Assembly: GCF_024199795.1 (NCBI RefSeq)
Contig: NZ_JANADK010000001.1
Coordinates: 6,696,001 to 6,760,000, forward strand
Origin: Bradyrhizobium sp. CCGB01
GTDB lineage: Bacteria > Pseudomonadota > Alphaproteobacteria > Rhizobiales > Xanthobacteraceae
Direction: 5' to 3'
DNA: 64,000 nucleotides
Below, piece after piece: positions 62,855-64,000 of this stretch. The position numbers and the translations under genes were made by a program. A model generated the notes under the pieces. That model saw only the letters and a program-made list of their open reading frames with translations, was not told the DNA's origin and ran no database searches. Numbering within the stretch: position 1 is the first letter of the stretch; each line of letters begins with the position of its first letter.

Positions 62855-63699
62855 GCAGCATCACGACGCGGGATACACCGCGCGGTTTCTCGACCGCGGA
62901 ATACATGACCTGCCTCACCGGCATCGTCTGGCGCGAGGGCCTGCGCTTCCTGCATCAGCGCGAGCGCTTCGTCTCGGCGCTGGTTCGGCCGCTGGTGTGG
63001 CTATTCATCTTCGCCGCCGGCTTCCGTCAGGTGCTGGGCATCTCCATCATCCCGCCCTACGAGACCTACATCCTCTACGAGGTCTATATCGCGCCCGGGC
63101 TGATGGCGATGATCCAGCTCTTCAACGGCATGCAGTCCTCACTTTCGATGGTCTATGACCGCGAGATGGGCAATATGCGGACGCTGCTGGTGAGCCCGCT
63201 GCCGCGCGGGTTCCTCCTGTTCTGCAAGCTGCTGGCGGGCACCGCCGTGTCGCTGCTCCAGGTCTATGCGTTCCTGCTGATCGCGTGGTTCTGGGACATC
63301 ACCCCGCCGCCATCGGGCTATCTCACCGTGCTGCCGGCGCTGATCCTGTCCGGACTGATGCTGGGCTCACTCGGCATGCTGATCTCCTCCGGCATCAAGC
63401 AGCTCGAGAGTTTCGCCGGCGTGATGAACTTCGTGATCTTCCCGATGTTCTTCGCCTCCTCCGCGCTCTACCCGCTCTGGCGGGTGCAGGAGGGCAGCCC
63501 CTACCTCTACTATCTCTGCGAGGCCAACCCGTTCACCCACGCGGTCGAACTCATCCGTTTTGCACTCTACGGGCAGATCAACTGGATCTCGCTGGCGGTG
63601 GTGGCAGCCTGCACAATCGTCTTCATGATCGGCGCGATTCTGGCCTATGATCCCTCGCGCGGGCTGGCGCGACGGGGTCCTGCGGGAGGCGAAGGATGA
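62851..63699 (+). CDS. ABC-2 type permease, PQQ-system (282 aa)
   Basis: Membrane subunit of the ped-type system. Six hydrophobic segments: LVRPLVWLFIFAAGFRQVLG, YIAPGLMAMIQLFNGMQSSLS, GFLLFCKLLAGTAVSLLQVYAFLLIAW, YLTVLPALILSGLMLGSLGMLI, SFAGVMNFVIFPMFFASSALYPLW and LAVVAACTIVFMIGAILAY; the E-M-G-N-M-R-T-L-L-V-S-P segment is the ABC-2 hallmark. ABC-2 proteins are usually exporters. Overlaps both neighbours by 4 bp. Confidence 0.9.
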   Translation: MSSITTRDTPRGFSTAEYMTCLTGIVWREGLRFLHQRERFVSALVRPLVWLFIFAAGFRQVLGISIIPPYETYILYEVYIAPGLMAMIQLFNGMQSSLSMVYDREMGNMRTLLVSPLPRGFLLFCKLLAGTAVSLLQVYAFLLIAWFWDITPPPSGYLTVLPALILSGLMLGSLGMLISSGIKQLESFAGVMNFVIFPMFFASSALYPLWRVQEGSPYLYYLCEANPFTHAVELIRFALYGQINWISLAVVAACTIVFMIGAILAYDPSRGLARRGPAGGEG

Positions 63700-64000
63700 G
63701 ATCGGGGATCGTGACCATAGCCGCTCTGGCGCTCGCTGTTGCAGGCACGGCTGCGCGCGCGGCCGATCCGCGCTATCCGGACTGGCCGTGCACGCAGGCA
63801 AAGGTGCCCGTGATTTCGCTCGCCGCGGTCTGGGCCGGCCCGGAACTCGGCGACGCCGAGACCAAATGGAAGGACGATGCCAAGGTCACCGCGCTTGTCT
63901 CAAAGCTGTCGGCGCGCAAGACGCCACTGGATGAGGCCGAGAAATCCGTGAAGGAATTTCTGGCCGGCTCCGCCTCCGACAAGACCGCGAATGCCAAATT
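63696..64000 (+). CDS. Secreted hypothetical protein, incomplete at window edge (at least 101 aa)
   Basis: Starts with ATG overlapping the permease stop codon (ATGA). Signal peptide about residues 1-22 (RSGIVTIAALALAVAGTAARA), mature part DPRYPDWPCTQAKVPVISLAAVWAGPELG. It has one Cys so far and no recognised family. It is the last gene of the PQQ-associated ABC operon seen here; the 3' end lies outside. Confidence 0.65.
   Translation, partial: MRSGIVTIAALALAVAGTAARAADPRYPDWPCTQAKVPVISLAAVWAGPELGDAETKWKDDAKVTALVSKLSARKTPLDEAEKSVKEFLAGSASDKTANAK

Overview
This window is GC-rich alphaproteobacterial chromosome, most likely Bradyrhizobium or a close Nitrobacteraceae relative. Pointers are a GcrA-family regulator, rhizobial-type sigma-54 promoters, Bradyrhizobiaceae-type palindromic repeats, a PQQ-alcohol-dehydrogenase accessory cluster, and many small conserved proteins I associate with Bradyrhizobium. 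I see no tRNA, rRNA, CRISPR array, transposase or integrase. The species call rests on recognition, not on a search.

Layout. 0-3.3 kb: small unknown genes, then a compact regulatory module in which a GcrA-like gene diverges from an S24/LexA-like repressor. Five copies of one 15-bp motif lie in the flanking promoters. 3.4-11.8 kb: housekeeping and unknowns (quinone oxidoreductase, zinc ribbon, MoxR plus VWA pair, methionine aminopeptidase, DctA with a sigma-54 promoter, a glycosidase-like unknown).

11.9-33.4 kb: a large purine-salvage and purine-catabolism region. It holds allantoate amidohydrolase; two complete BMP-type (nucleoside/purine) ABC importers; a biuret-hydrolase-like enzyme inside the first importer operon; a nucleoside deaminase; a Tsx-like outer-membrane channel; 8-oxoguanine/guanine deaminase; a two-gene xanthine-dehydrogenase-type enzyme; a fused OHCU decarboxylase/HIU hydrolase; PuuE allantoinase; and a DUF3830 protein. 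Together they would import purines, deaminate and oxidise them to urate, and degrade urate products to allantoate and ureidoglycine. The urate oxidase step is not visible here. Sigma-54 (RpoN) type promoters precede several of these operons, which suggests nitrogen control.

33.4-37 kb: gene-poor stretch with a small secreted protein, palindromic repeats, a strongly structured roughly 0.7-kb non-coding element, a Gly/Tyr-rich secreted protein, a DUF2798 protein, a probable MFS-exporter remnant and a coiled-coil membrane protein. 37-44.7 kb: ClC channel with CBS domains, class II aldolase, MarC, DUF892 ferritin-like protein, small heat-shock protein with a Lon protease, and HU. 45-53 kb: thiolase, Tat-exported GH1 beta-glucosidase, Tat-exported VOC protein, secreted monooxygenase-like protein, a 941-residue wHTH/P-loop regulator, a GrlR-like protein and a 55-residue protein.

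53.4-64 kb: a region around PQQ-dependent alcohol/formaldehyde metabolism: TonB receptor, histidine kinase, divergent LuxR-type response regulator, S-formylglutathione hydrolase, DUF3280 protein, and a ped-type ABC operon (binding protein, beta-propeller, ATPase, permease, secreted protein running off the edge). The dehydrogenase itself is probably just beyond the right end.
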